Positions 1-8,563 of a stretch of DNA of 64,000 bases are shown here, in pieces (position 1 is the first letter of the stretch; the number at the start of each line of letters is the position of its first letter). A model generated the notes under the pieces. That model had not been told where the DNA came from. It worked only from the letters and a program-made list of their open reading frames with translations, and searched no databases. Location of the stretch: contig CP009416.1 of assembly GCA_000818095.1 (NCBI GenBank), positions 3,332,501 to 3,396,500 of the forward strand. Direction: 5' to 3'. This DNA comes from Jeotgalibacillus malaysiensis. GTDB lineage: Bacteria > Bacillota > Bacilli > Bacillales > Jeotgalibacillaceae. A program made the position numbers and the translations under genes.

Positions 1-197
1 CTGATATCAGAAGCCATCTGGATCGTCCTCACAATCATACCCGTCATCGCATCAGGATCCAATTTCTTTCTCATAATCTTCCTGACCTTCGTCTCCCCGA
101 CACCATTTCTCAAAGACTTCTCAAACGTCTGTAACGTCTGCACAAACATCGAACGAAACCGCTGCTCTTCCATGTTCTTCTTTATATTGTCAAACAT
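1..197 (-). CDS. hypothetical protein, N-terminal part only
   Basis: The gene is cut by the left edge; 65 codons are visible. It starts at ATG 197 with a GGGAGAGG ribosome binding site about 5-8 bases upstream. The visible protein is short-helix, charged and rich in Lys, Arg and Met, with no signal peptide or membrane segment. I do not recognise a family. No partner lies downstream on the same strand within the window. Confidence 0.55.
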   Translation of the reverse strand, partial: MFDNIKKNMEEQRFRSMFVQTLQTFEKSLRNGVGETKVRKIMRKKLDPDAMTGMIVRTIQMASDI

Positions 198-286
198 GAG
201 ACCTCTCCCTTGCTAATTGAAGGATTTTAGGTCATTATAGCAAAATTTGGGGTGCGGGGTGGGGATTAGAATGATTTTAAAAATGA

Positions 287-363
287 CACAGCGGGGACGG
301 AGATGAGTGCGCCACTTTTAGAATCATTCTAAAAATGAATCACTGAACTCCGTCCCCGCTGTG
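287..363. repeat. GGGGACGGAG-type palindromic repeat, copy 1
   Basis: About 77 bp with CACAGCGGGGACGGAG at the left and its exact reverse complement at the right. The core TTTTAGAATCATTCTAAAA is itself palindromic. It lies in the gap before the Fe-S reductase gene. The same architecture recurs at six other intergenic loci in the window. REP/MITE-like in form; its mobiliser is not visible. Confidence 0.85.
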
Positions 364-367
364 CCGC

Positions 368-1015
368 TTATCTCAAAGGACAATTCCCGCAATACGGCTG
401 CTCCTGACCTTCCTTAATCTGATACAGCCTGCAGCACGTCTCCCTCACAGGAATCACATCCCAGCTTTCAGGCCGCTGGAGGTATTTTGTAAAGGGGTTC
501 GTATCCACACCTGTCCATTCTGCTTCAGGATCAGTTATTTCAATAAATAATGCTTCAAGCTGTTCCTGAGGATACTCAGCAGCTTTTTTACGAAACACGG
601 CCTGCATGCGCACGGCGATATTTTCCCATAAGATCCTTTGGGGGATTTTACACGTTTTAGAGAAGTGATGAACCATTGGTGTCAGGTGTTCTGCGAAAAC
701 AACTGTTTTCCAGTCCCGGTCCATGTCAGGCATCTGATCTCCTTCAAGCAATACGAAATGATCAAAGTGAAATGCCGCTTCTTTCAGCCAATCTTTTTTC
801 CCTTCATAAAGACCGTAATATTCCAGCGCTGCAGCTGCCGTCATGACGGCATATCTTTTCATGACGAGTGAGGCTGCAGTTGACTCAAGTTTGATATCAC
901 TGACGCGGGCATAACGGCCAACGACTTCTGCAATGACTTCAGGATTTTCAAGCTGTTTGATTGGCACACCTTCTCTGCCATGCTGTTTTTCAATCCGGTA
1001 TTGTTCTAAGTTCAT
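368..1015 (-). CDS. siderophore-iron reductase, FhuF-like (2Fe-2S) protein
   Basis: 215 residues. The C-terminus carries a four-cysteine signature (C194, C195, C209, C212: CC-x13-C-x2-C), the form used by FhuF-type ferric-siderophore reductases to bind a 2Fe-2S cluster. The rest is a helical cytoplasmic domain without membrane segments. It is the last gene of a siderophore uptake operon and sits 36 bases after the second permease, so its likely job is to strip iron from imported ferric siderophore by reduction. The family call rests on the cysteine pattern and context; the siderophore itself is unknown. Confidence 0.8.
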   Translation of the reverse strand: MNLEQYRIEKQHGREGVPIKQLENPEVIAEVVGRYARVSDIKLESTAASLVMKRYAVMTAAAALEYYGLYEGKKDWLKEAAFHFDHFVLLEGDQMPDMDRDWKTVVFAEHLTPMVHHFSKTCKIPQRILWENIAVRMQAVFRKKAAEYPQEQLEALFIEITDPEAEWTGVDTNPFTKYLQRPESWDVIPVRETCCRLYQIKEGQEQPYCGNCPLR

Positions 1016-1051
1016 GATCAGTCTCCTTTTAAAAACGATTAGTCACTAACA

Positions 1052-2086
1052 TTATTGATTCCGATAGCGAAACAGCAGATAGAGGAAAAATGGTGCGCCG
1101 ATTGCTGCAGTAAACACGCCTGCCGGAATATCAAGCGGCAGGAACACAGTTCGCGCCACAAGGTCTGCAATGAGCACGAGAAATGCACCAATGAGCGCCG
1201 TCAGTACAGCCAGTCCCGGGAATGATCGATGAACGAGGCGTCTTGCGATATGAGGTGCCATCAGTCCCACAAACTCGATTCCTCCCGCATAAGCGGCTGC
1301 AGTTCCTGCAAGCATCACACTGCACATCAGAAAGATAAACTGCTGGAGCTGTACGCGGATACCTACATTGACTGAAAAATCCTCACCAAGCTCTGTCACA
1401 TTCAACCCTCTGCCAAATACGATTAAAAACGGAATCGGGATGAGCAGCCACCAGATCATTGAAGTAACTTCACTCCATGAGGCAGCATAAATACTGCCAG
1501 TCAGCCATATATAGGCCTGGGTAGTGGTAGCTGTATCACTCATTACCAGCATGAACGTCACACACGCCTTCATAATGGCAGAGAGCCCGACGCCGATCAG
1601 CACAAGCCTGATCGGCGTTACCCCTTTATTCCAGGAAATCAGATAAATCAGCAGAGCCGCAAGTAAGCCACCCGCAATTGCTGCAAGAGGTAAATATTGC
1701 AGACTGATGATCCCTGCACCAAATGAAATGAAAGTAACCGCACCCAGAGAGGCACCACTTGTAATCCCGATAATATCAGGTGCAGCAAGCGGATTTCTCA
1801 CCAGACTCTGCAGGATCAGACCAGCTACACCAAGTGCCGCTCCGACTAAAATCGCCATCAGTGCCCGCGGCAAACGGAGTGTTTCTATAACAAATGAATG
1901 CTGATCAATCTGACCTGTGATCTGCATAAATACTTCAGTCAGTGGAATCCAATTACTTCCTGATGAGAGGCTCAGTAAAAAAACCATCATGACTGCAAGC
2001 AGCCAGACACCTGTCACAATAAGCCAGCGCGACGAAAGCTGGATGGATACACGATCGTTAAATAAACGGAATGTCCACTGTTTCAT
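1052..2086 (-). CDS. FecCD-family siderophore ABC permease (second subunit)
   Basis: 344 residues, typical FecCD length, with 9-10 hydrophobic segments. The family patterns are visible: RLPRALMAILVGAALGVAG, NPLAAPDIIGITSGASLG and GLMAPHIARRLVHR (the last is the ATPase-coupling loop). The ATG overlaps the stop of the upstream permease by four bases (ATGA), so the two are translationally coupled. The two permeases should form the heterodimeric channel for ferric siderophore. No ATPase gene is present in the operon, so a shared FhuC/YusV-type ATPase elsewhere is probably used (inference from B. subtilis uptake systems). Confidence 0.92.
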   Translation of the reverse strand: MKQWTFRLFNDRVSIQLSSRWLIVTGVWLLAVMMVFLLSLSSGSNWIPLTEVFMQITGQIDQHSFVIETLRLPRALMAILVGAALGVAGLILQSLVRNPLAAPDIIGITSGASLGAVTFISFGAGIISLQYLPLAAIAGGLLAALLIYLISWNKGVTPIRLVLIGVGLSAIMKACVTFMLVMSDTATTTQAYIWLTGSIYAASWSEVTSMIWWLLIPIPFLIVFGRGLNVTELGEDFSVNVGIRVQLQQFIFLMCSVMLAGTAAAYAGGIEFVGLMAPHIARRLVHRSFPGLAVLTALIGAFLVLIADLVARTVFLPLDIPAGVFTAAIGAPFFLYLLFRYRNQ

Positions 2087-3087
2087 TTTTTCGACACTCC
2101 TTTTTTAGCAAGGTAAATAAAGAAAGGTCCGCCTATAAATGCGGTCATCACACCGATTGGCACTTCCTGAGGTGCGATTACAATACGGGCGATAATATCT
2201 GCAGCAAGCAGCACCGCCGCTCCTAAAAGACCACTGTAAGGCAGGATCCAGCGGTAATCATTACCGACAAGACTTTTAGCCATGTGAGGCACAATCAGAC
2301 CAATAAAACCGACTGAACCGACAACGGCAACAGAACCGCCTGCAAGGACAATGACCAGCATGCCCATCACAAGCTTCGTCAGCCATACCTTCTGCCCAAG
2401 TCCCTTAGCGACGTCATCACCTGATGAGAAAACCCCCATTGGGCGCGCCATAAATATGCTGATGACTAAAGCAGTTAACAGAAATGGCAGCACGGACATC
2501 AGCATCTCAAGGTCACGCCCTGCAACAGATCCTGAAATCCAGAAAAGAACCGTCTGAATCGACTGCTCATCCAGTACGAGCATCCCCTGTGTAAATGACA
2601 CAAATAATGCTGACAATGCAACGCCTGCCAGAATAACCTTAATGGGTGTAAGACCATCACGGCCAAGACTTCCGAGGAAAAACACGGTCCCTCCGGCTAT
2701 AGCAGCACCTAAAAACGCAAACCACATATAACCTGAAAGCGACGAAACCTCAAGCCAAGTGATCGCAAATACAATAAAGAAAATAGCCCCTGCATTAATC
2801 CCTAACAGATCAGGAGCAGCAAGCGGGTTTCTCGTCAGCGCCTGTACAAAAACCCCTGCAAGCGCAAGGTTCATCCCGATCACTAAGGAAATCAATCCTC
2901 TGGAAAGACGCGAGGTACCGATAATCAGATGGTTCGTATTATTCGGGTCATAGCTGATAATCGCTTCCCACGTTTCAGACAGGGGAATTGCCGTCTGACC
3001 AACAGCCAGACTTGTCAAAAACAGAAAGATAACCGTTGCGATTAAGCTGATCAGACCGATTAGTTTTAGAATTGGGGAACGTAACAT
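2083..3087 (-). CDS. FecCD-family siderophore ABC permease (first subunit)
   Basis: 334 residues from ATG 3087, chosen because AAGAAGAGG lies at the right distance upstream; a longer frame to 3141 has no ribosome binding site. It is a multi-pass membrane protein with the FecCD patterns TSRLSRGLISLVIGMNLA, NPLAAPDLLGINAGA and GLIVPHMAKSLVG. It lies 61 bases after the binding lipoprotein and overlaps the next permease by four bases. It is the partner of the 1052-2086 protein in the inner-membrane channel. Confidence 0.92.
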   Translation of the reverse strand: MLRSPILKLIGLISLIATVIFLFLTSLAVGQTAIPLSETWEAIISYDPNNTNHLIIGTSRLSRGLISLVIGMNLALAGVFVQALTRNPLAAPDLLGINAGAIFFIVFAITWLEVSSLSGYMWFAFLGAAIAGGTVFFLGSLGRDGLTPIKVILAGVALSALFVSFTQGMLVLDEQSIQTVLFWISGSVAGRDLEMLMSVLPFLLTALVISIFMARPMGVFSSGDDVAKGLGQKVWLTKLVMGMLVIVLAGGSVAVVGSVGFIGLIVPHMAKSLVGNDYRWILPYSGLLGAAVLLAADIIARIVIAPQEVPIGVMTAFIGGPFFIYLAKKGVSKK

Positions 3088-3148
3088 GATAACGCCTCTT
3101 CTTTCATGAGAAAAAGGGGACGCAATATGCCTCCCCTTCACTCAAATC

Positions 3149-4138
3149 TTATTGCTCAAGCTCAAAATATTCATACATATCATCAAGCATCAGGTTCGCA
3201 GCCTGCAAACCGCCAGCCATATTCCATGCAACTTCATCCACTGTAAATACATTGTCGTTCTTCACAGCTTCAAGGTTCTGATAAAGCGGGTGAGCCGTCC
3301 AGTCTTCAAATGTATTCTGCACATCCGGTGTATCCTCCATGAACTGGAAGAACACGTCTGCATTCATCTGTGGAATCGCTTCCTTATCATTCAACATCAC
3401 AATTTCTTCATTTTGACCCTGCAATTCAATCGGCTCTTCAAATCCTGCTTCCTGCAGAATCGATCCGGCAAAGCCAGTCACATAAATACGTGCGTGATCT
3501 GCACGGTAGTTCAGTACAGCAGCACTCATCGGCCAATTCTCATTAGAAGCGATCTTTTCCTGAAAATCAGCAATGCGGCTGTCCCAATCAGCTAAAAGTG
3601 TTTCAGCCTTCTCTTCTTCTCCGAGCGCCTGACCAATCAGGTTTGTTGTTTCTTTAAAATCATAGATTGTTTCATTAACAATTGTTGGTGCAATCTGTGA
3701 CAGCTGCTCATAAATCTCTTCATGCCGGATCTGTGAAGCAAAGATCACATCCGGCTCTAAAGCAGCAATTTCTTCAAGGTTAGGCTGTGTTTCCTGCCCT
3801 ACATATGTTACGTCCTGAAGATCTTCCTTTATGTAATCGTACATTGGTACCTGAACCCATGACTCGACAACCCCAACCGGTGTTACATCAAACTCAAGAA
3901 CAGTGTCAGTTGCACCCTGATAAAGTGATACAACACGTTCAGGCTTTTCTTCTAAAGTTGTCGTACCCATCGCATGCTCAACTTCAATCGCACCGCCTTC
4001 AGACTCTGCTGATTCTGAAGCAGTGCCGCTATCTGATTCAGTTGCATCCGTTGCTTCATCTTCACTGCCGCCACAAGCTGCAAGTACGAAAGCAGAAACC
4101 AGACATGCAACAATCAATAATAATAATTTTTTGTTCAT
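3149..4138 (-). CDS. iron-siderophore ABC transporter substrate-binding lipoprotein
   Basis: 329 residues. An N-terminal signal peptide ends in lipobox LAAC (Cys 21), followed by a Ser/Glu/Asp-rich linker and a FecB/BtuF-type binding fold (MGTTTLEEKPERVVSL near residue 57, then the two-lobe periplasmic-binding pattern). It captures ferric siderophore on the outer face of the membrane and delivers it to the FecCD pair encoded just downstream. It is the first gene of the operon, preceded by three Fur-box matches, so it should be made under iron starvation. The ribosome binding site GGAG lies eight bases before the ATG. Confidence 0.92.
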   Translation of the reverse strand: MNKKLLLLIVACLVSAFVLAACGGSEDEATDATESDSGTASESAESEGGAIEVEHAMGTTTLEEKPERVVSLYQGATDTVLEFDVTPVGVVESWVQVPMYDYIKEDLQDVTYVGQETQPNLEEIAALEPDVIFASQIRHEEIYEQLSQIAPTIVNETIYDFKETTNLIGQALGEEEKAETLLADWDSRIADFQEKIASNENWPMSAAVLNYRADHARIYVTGFAGSILQEAGFEEPIELQGQNEEIVMLNDKEAIPQMNADVFFQFMEDTPDVQNTFEDWTAHPLYQNLEAVKNDNVFTVDEVAWNMAGGLQAANLMLDDMYEYFELEQ

Positions 4139-4156
4139 TTTCTTAACTCCTTTAAT

Positions 4157-4234
4157 TGATAATGATTTTCATTTGCAATATGATTGTATTATAAATGAAA
4201 ACGATTATCAATAGGCGATTGAGAATTATTTTCA
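4157..4234 (-). promoter_or_regulatory. triple Fur box in front of siderophore operon
   Basis: Three matches to the Bacillus 7-1-7 Fur box (TGATAATNATTATCA): TGATAATGATTTTCA at 4157-4171 (one mismatch), TGAAAACGATTATCA at 4196-4210 (two) and TGAGAATTATTTTCA at 4220-4234 (two). All lie within 100 bp upstream of the binding-protein gene. Iron-dependent repression by Fur is the expected control. Confidence 0.85.
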
Positions 4235-4244
4235 ATTATATTTA

Positions 4245-4326
4245 GCGGCACATCGGGGACGGAGTTGAGTGCGCCACTTTTAGAATCATTCTAAAAATGA
4301 AACACTGAACTCCGTCCCCGCTGCGC
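4245..4326. repeat. GGGGACGGAG-type palindromic repeat, copy 2
   Basis: Left arm CGGGGACGGAG, palindromic core TTTTAGAATCATTCTAAAA and right arm CTCCGTCCCCG. It lies between the divergent Fur region and the end of the MFS gene. Nearly identical to copy 1 in the core. Confidence 0.85.
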
Positions 4327-4359
4327 ACAATAAAAAGCAGCCCGCAGACTGCTTTCCAT

Positions 4360-5526
4360 TTACTCATCATTCAATTGACGTAACATTTTCACCAGCAGTG
4401 GCACTACACTGAACACGGCCAGAAACATAAAGCCTTTAGCGAGTGTGAACTGAGTGGCAATATAGCCAAATCCTGTACCAGCAATGATCAGGACTGCATT
4501 AAAAACCAGTGATTGAAAGGATTCAAGTGTGGCCCTGATCCTGTTGTCTGCTTTTTCATGAAGCGCACCCAGGATGAGCGGCTCTGTCATGCCTGCAGCC
4601 AGTAAAAAGAAGATGATTGCTGCAGCGCCAAGCCAGTTGACTTGAAATGCTGAGAAGATCAGCGCCGATACACCAGTCAGGATCACAACTGTCAGCAGAC
4701 TTTTACGCCTGAATCTTTTTCTTAACGCGTGAGCAGCCAGCGCACCGGGTATTTGAACGACCAGAATGACACCATAATATAAACCGAAAAATGATAGACC
4801 GATCCCGGCATCCACAAGATAAAGCTGCCAGAATTCTTCAACAAACCCTGCTGCAAGGCCGACTGTAATGCCTAAAAAGAGAACATATACCAAGGCAGGT
4901 TCCCTTTTAAAAAAACTGATTGCCTGAGTCACCTGACCGGACATGGAGTACGTCACGTCATCCACCAGATGGACGGTATCTCTTAATAAAAATGTTAGGA
5001 TAAACGCAATGAATGTACTGATCAGCGACAGCCAGTAATTGATTTCAAGCGGCATATATAATGCTAAAAAGCTCCCTGACATTGCGGCAATAAATAATGA
5101 CACCATTCTGACTGCCTGCAGCCTGCCTAAGTGCCAATCAAAGCGCTCTTCTTTGTTAAGGGCAGCCAGTGAATCATATAACAGTGCATTTTCTGCTCCA
5201 CTCAAAAAAGCGGCTCCTGCTGCAGCAAAAGCAATCGCCAGCGCAAATTGCCAGAATGAATCGGCAAAAATCAGGATGGCAAACATGATTCCTTCGAACA
5301 AAACTCCTGTTATGATCAGCGGCTTTCTGCCAATCCGATCTGCCAACACACCTGATGGAACCTCCATTAACAGCATGACTGCACCAAAAATAATCTCTGT
5401 CAGCACTACATCAAGTACCGACATCCCGCGCATTTCCCAGAACAATCGTTCAATTACATAGGCAGGAATGAATGAAAAGAAAAAACTGATACCATATAAA
5501 ACTTTTATATTCCGTTTTGCGTTCAT
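4360..5526 (-). CDS. MFS transporter
   Basis: 388 residues, about 12 membrane segments. The MFS motif-A loop between segments 2 and 3 reads GVLADRIGRKPL, and a second such loop follows segment 8. This is the usual length of 12-TM drug or small-molecule exporters of the H+-antiport group. The substrate is not readable. It is monocistronic, with GAGAGGGG as ribosome binding site. A ten-codon leader ORF with a stronger binding site lies 63 bases upstream (see 5589-5618), which hints at translational attenuation and an antibiotic substrate (inference). Confidence 0.85.
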   Translation of the reverse strand: MNAKRNIKVLYGISFFFSFIPAYVIERLFWEMRGMSVLDVVLTEIIFGAVMLLMEVPSGVLADRIGRKPLIITGVLFEGIMFAILIFADSFWQFALAIAFAAAGAAFLSGAENALLYDSLAALNKEERFDWHLGRLQAVRMVSLFIAAMSGSFLALYMPLEINYWLSLISTFIAFILTFLLRDTVHLVDDVTYSMSGQVTQAISFFKREPALVYVLFLGITVGLAAGFVEEFWQLYLVDAGIGLSFFGLYYGVILVVQIPGALAAHALRKRFRRKSLLTVVILTGVSALIFSAFQVNWLGAAAIIFFLLAAGMTEPLILGALHEKADNRIRATLESFQSLVFNAVLIIAGTGFGYIATQFTLAKGFMFLAVFSVVPLLVKMLRQLNDE

Positions 5527-5588
5527 CGCTCGGTCGCCCCTCTCTTGAAATGATGAGAAAGACGATCCGGCGCTTCACGCGCTAGTGC

Positions 5589-5618
5589 TTAACTGGGCGG
5601 ACGGGGTAACGTATTCAT
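5589..5618 (-). CDS. candidate leader peptide MNTLPRPPS
   Basis: A nine-residue ORF with a perfect AAGGAGG site seven bases before its ATG, ending 63 bases before the MFS start on the same strand. The peptide contains Pro-Arg-Pro-Pro, a type of sequence that slows ribosomes. A GCGC-GTGAA-GCGC hairpin follows the stop. No mutually exclusive pairing to the MFS ribosome binding site was proved by eye. Confidence 0.4.
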   Translation of the reverse strand: MNTLPRPPS

Positions 5619-5695
5619 ACAGAATTCCTCCTTTTAGATGTGATTTCTATCTTCTATTATATCATTAATATCTAAAAATTCAGTTTTCTACAAGA

Positions 5696-6427
5696 TCATA
5701 ATTGTTCAATGACAAGCTGGATGATCAGGATTCCAGTCACGATACGCAGCAGCGGTTTTACCTGTGACGGCTTCATTTTCTGTGCAAGCCTGACACCCGT
5801 TTGCGCACCGAGAAAAGATCCTGTAAGCAGAGCAAGCGTCAGCGGCCAGATGATGTGACCGGCTGCAATATATGTCACCGCAGCCCCAAAGCAGCTTGAA
5901 AATGTAGCCAAACGCACAAGGCCGACTGCTTTAATATATGAGACCTTCAGCCAGTTGAACAGGTAGAGCATCAGCGTGCCCTGCCCCGGTCCGAACAATC
6001 CATCATAAATTCCGATCCCATACAGTCCGGCAGCCCCTAATCCGCCGCGTTTCAGTGTCTGATCATGCTCAAAAGTACTCTTATTTAAAAAAGAAGTTGT
6101 GAGTGCAAAGATCAAAAGAATGACTGCTATAATGGTCAGATTTTCAGCCGGTAGTGCAGATGCAATTAAACCACCAGTGATGCCCCCGGCTAAACTGAAT
6201 GGAATAATCCAGAGTGATTCTTTCAAATTAATACTTTTATGGCGCAGCAGATAGAAAAAAGCTGAAAATGAACTGACTGTATTAGATACTTTATTTGCCC
6301 CGATCGCACTGTGTACCGGCAAACCCAGTAACAGCATGACCGGCAGACTGATCAATCCACCGCCACCTGCAAGTGTGCCGAGCGTTGTCGCAACGATCCC
6401 CGTTAAAAAGATGAATAGCAATTCCAT
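5696..6427 (-). CDS. TauE/SafE-family sulfite/organosulfonate exporter-like protein
   Basis: 243 residues, about 8 membrane segments. The TauE/SafE pattern near the N-terminus reads LAGGGGLISLPVMLLLG-hydrophobic-GANKVSNT, and the family's second half repeats it (GIYDGLFGPGQGT). ATG 6427 is chosen because AGGAG lies eight bases upstream; an in-frame GTG nine bases earlier lies inside that site. The family exports sulfite, sulfoacetate or taurine-type anions in known cases; the substrate here is unknown. Single gene. Confidence 0.85.
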   Translation of the reverse strand: MELLFIFLTGIVATTLGTLAGGGGLISLPVMLLLGLPVHSAIGANKVSNTVSSFSAFFYLLRHKSINLKESLWIIPFSLAGGITGGLIASALPAENLTIIAVILLIFALTTSFLNKSTFEHDQTLKRGGLGAAGLYGIGIYDGLFGPGQGTLMLYLFNWLKVSYIKAVGLVRLATFSSCFGAAVTYIAAGHIIWPLTLALLTGSFLGAQTGVRLAQKMKPSQVKPLLRIVTGILIIQLVIEQL

Positions 6428-6516
6428 ACCGATCACTCCTCTTGTATTTATTGTAAAAGGAGTATTTATATAAGTAAAATCGATAATATTTATGCATTTT
6501 GATTAGTTTTGCTTAT

Positions 6517-6552
6517 TAAAAATAGACGCCCTCTTGTGAAGGCGCCTATTTT
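6517..6552 (-). terminator. terminator after DHOD-like gene
   Basis: Inverted repeat AATAGGCGCC / GGGCGTCTATT with a seven-base loop, then T-rich tract on the minus strand. It overlaps the stop codon of the 6551-8356 gene. Confidence 0.8.
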
Positions 6553-8356
6553 AATTCATAGCTGCATTCTTTTTTAAAAACGGATAAGATAATGTCAGTC
6601 CAGCCACATAAATAATGACAAGCAAGTATACGGGCAGCAAATGAATAAATGTGGTGTACCCAATGACAAAGTGCGTTGCAATACCAGCTGTAAATGCCGG
6701 CAGCGCCCCAATCGCAATCGTATTCCACACCCACGCTGCACCTTCCCGGAACCCCCATAAAGCAAGCAGCAGTACCATCAGACCGACACTGATCAGCGCA
6801 CTGCCAAAACCGGCCCGGTCATGTGCAATAACCGGAATCAACCGCTCATTGACAGCCTGCAGCATCTCAGGCGTTACACATAAGTAACCCAGATCCGTTG
6901 CGACAAAAACACCCGTCATTCCTATAATCGTAATCACAATGCCGCCAACCATAATCATTGCACCCAGCATGACAAATAACAGCTGGCCAATATTGCTGAG
7001 CTTCCAGGCACGGCTATTGGTTCGATTAGATGACGATGGAAATGCATGCGATTTTTTGGTGAGATAAAAACTGGCCAGATAGATCGGCAGCAAAACCAGC
7101 CAGAACACACCGTGAAGCCAGTCAAAATAGCCATAGCCAATAAATGCGAAAATCCCCAGAAATCCTGTGATCGCAGCTGTATGAAATGCGATCTTAACCC
7201 AATGAAGACGCTTGGAAAGTCCGTGCCGCGCCAGCTGTATATATAAAATCCCGCCACTGATCATCGTACCTGCAAGCGCCATCCGATCATGCGCCATAAA
7301 CGCCAGCACAGCTGGGTTGAAAGCTTCAATCTCTGCTCTTGTCATACCAATAAACTGTTCATCATACGGCAGAATAATCCGGGTCATACTAAAACCCAGC
7401 GCAATCATGCCGCCGATCAGAATCGCAAGGCCAAAAAGCAACCCCCACATTGCACCTGCAGCATTTTCTTCCTTAGGCTCTTCTTCAAGCATCAATTCGT
7501 TTATGCGTTTTGGCAGCCCCGGTCCTGAAAAAACATACCCTTCCTCGAGTAAAAGAAGAGAAGCGCCTGCGTCACACAACATCTTCGCATCAGCAGGTTC
7601 TTTCACGGCGCCTTTTACGATGACCGTCAGCTCTTTGGAGACAGCATGTATTTCTTTAATGGCTTTCATACATGCAGGAAGTGCCTGGTCGTGTTCTGTA
7701 AATGTATACTGATATTCTTTTTTAGGCGATTCGATCACGACGCCTTTTATGTATGGCAATTCAAGCATTGTGGTATTCAGCGCATCAGCCTGCTGTAAGA
7801 GATAAGCAACTTCTGCATGCTCTGCAGCTTCTATCTGATGTTCACGCAGAATAAATCCTTTCGCAGCGCCTTTCATATCATTGATAATTTCTACTGATTG
7901 ATCTGCTGTCATGCTTTTATCGATCGTAACAAGCGACGGTCCTTCGAACATGCTGACGGCACGTTTGCAGGTTTCAAGGCTCTGCGCCGGTTCCTTTGAT
8001 GAAAAGTAGATTTTCTCTTTCTGCCAGTCAATTTCCGGATCAGGTGCATCTTTTGCCTGCAACGACACCGGTCCCGCTTCCAGCATACTGATCCCCAGTG
8101 AACCAAGCGTCTTTGCACCAGTTCCCTTCGGATCAAGCCGCGCACTCACACCGACCACACTCTTATAATGCACCCCATCTGTCACATGATGAAGCGAATC
8201 AGCAGGTGTCATATGGCCAAGTAACTTAATAAACGAGCGCCCGCCAGGCAGTGATGACACAACCCCCATACTTCTATAAATAAACTCCCTCGACCACCCC
8301 GCTCCAAGCCTTGATAACACCGGGCGAAACATCGGGTGATAACTCCAGTCAGGCAT
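6551..8356 (-). CDS. dihydroorotate dehydrogenase-like domain fused to a polytopic membrane domain
   Basis: 601 residues. Residues 1-290 follow the class-2 DHOD fold at low similarity: PDWSYHPMFRP start, KTLGSLGISMLEAGPVS (first FMN region) and the terminal phosphate-binding pattern DAGASLLLLEEGYVFSGPG followed by a KRI helix. Residues about 300-601 form 8-9 hydrophobic segments. The usual DHOD substrate patterns (NxxGFxN and the catalytic Ser/Cys loop) are not evident, so pyrimidine synthesis is doubtful. Clear AGGAGG site. Single gene with its own terminator. Function unknown. Confidence 0.7.
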   Translation of the reverse strand: MPDWSYHPMFRPVLSRLGAGWSREFIYRSMGVVSSLPGGRSFIKLLGHMTPADSLHHVTDGVHYKSVVGVSARLDPKGTGAKTLGSLGISMLEAGPVSLQAKDAPDPEIDWQKEKIYFSSKEPAQSLETCKRAVSMFEGPSLVTIDKSMTADQSVEIINDMKGAAKGFILREHQIEAAEHAEVAYLLQQADALNTTMLELPYIKGVVIESPKKEYQYTFTEHDQALPACMKAIKEIHAVSKELTVIVKGAVKEPADAKMLCDAGASLLLLEEGYVFSGPGLPKRINELMLEEEPKEENAAGAMWGLLFGLAILIGGMIALGFSMTRIILPYDEQFIGMTRAEIEAFNPAVLAFMAHDRMALAGTMISGGILYIQLARHGLSKRLHWVKIAFHTAAITGFLGIFAFIGYGYFDWLHGVFWLVLLPIYLASFYLTKKSHAFPSSSNRTNSRAWKLSNIGQLLFVMLGAMIMVGGIVITIIGMTGVFVATDLGYLCVTPEMLQAVNERLIPVIAHDRAGFGSALISVGLMVLLLALWGFREGAAWVWNTIAIGALPAFTAGIATHFVIGYTTFIHLLPVYLLVIIYVAGLTLSYPFLKKNAAMN

Positions 8357-8439
8357 GAAATCCTCCTATGAAATAAATCTTATAAGGTAATTGTATCGTA
8401 TGAGAGGGCGGGGTTCTATGGGGGATGGAAAATTGAAGT

Positions 8440-8520
8440 GGCGCAGCGGGGACGGAGTTTTCTGTTCCATTTTTATAATGATTCTAAAAACGAATCACTT
8501 AACTCCGTCCCCGCTGCGCC
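8440..8520. repeat. GGGGACGGAG-type palindromic repeat, copy 3
   Basis: Arms GGCGCAGCGGGGACGGAG and CTCCGTCCCCGCTGCGCC flank a core with ATAATGATTCTAAAAA. It lies between two convergent-reading gene ends. Confidence 0.85.
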
Positions 8521-8563
8521 GCATAGAAAAAGACCATGCAGCTAACACATGGCCTCATCTATA

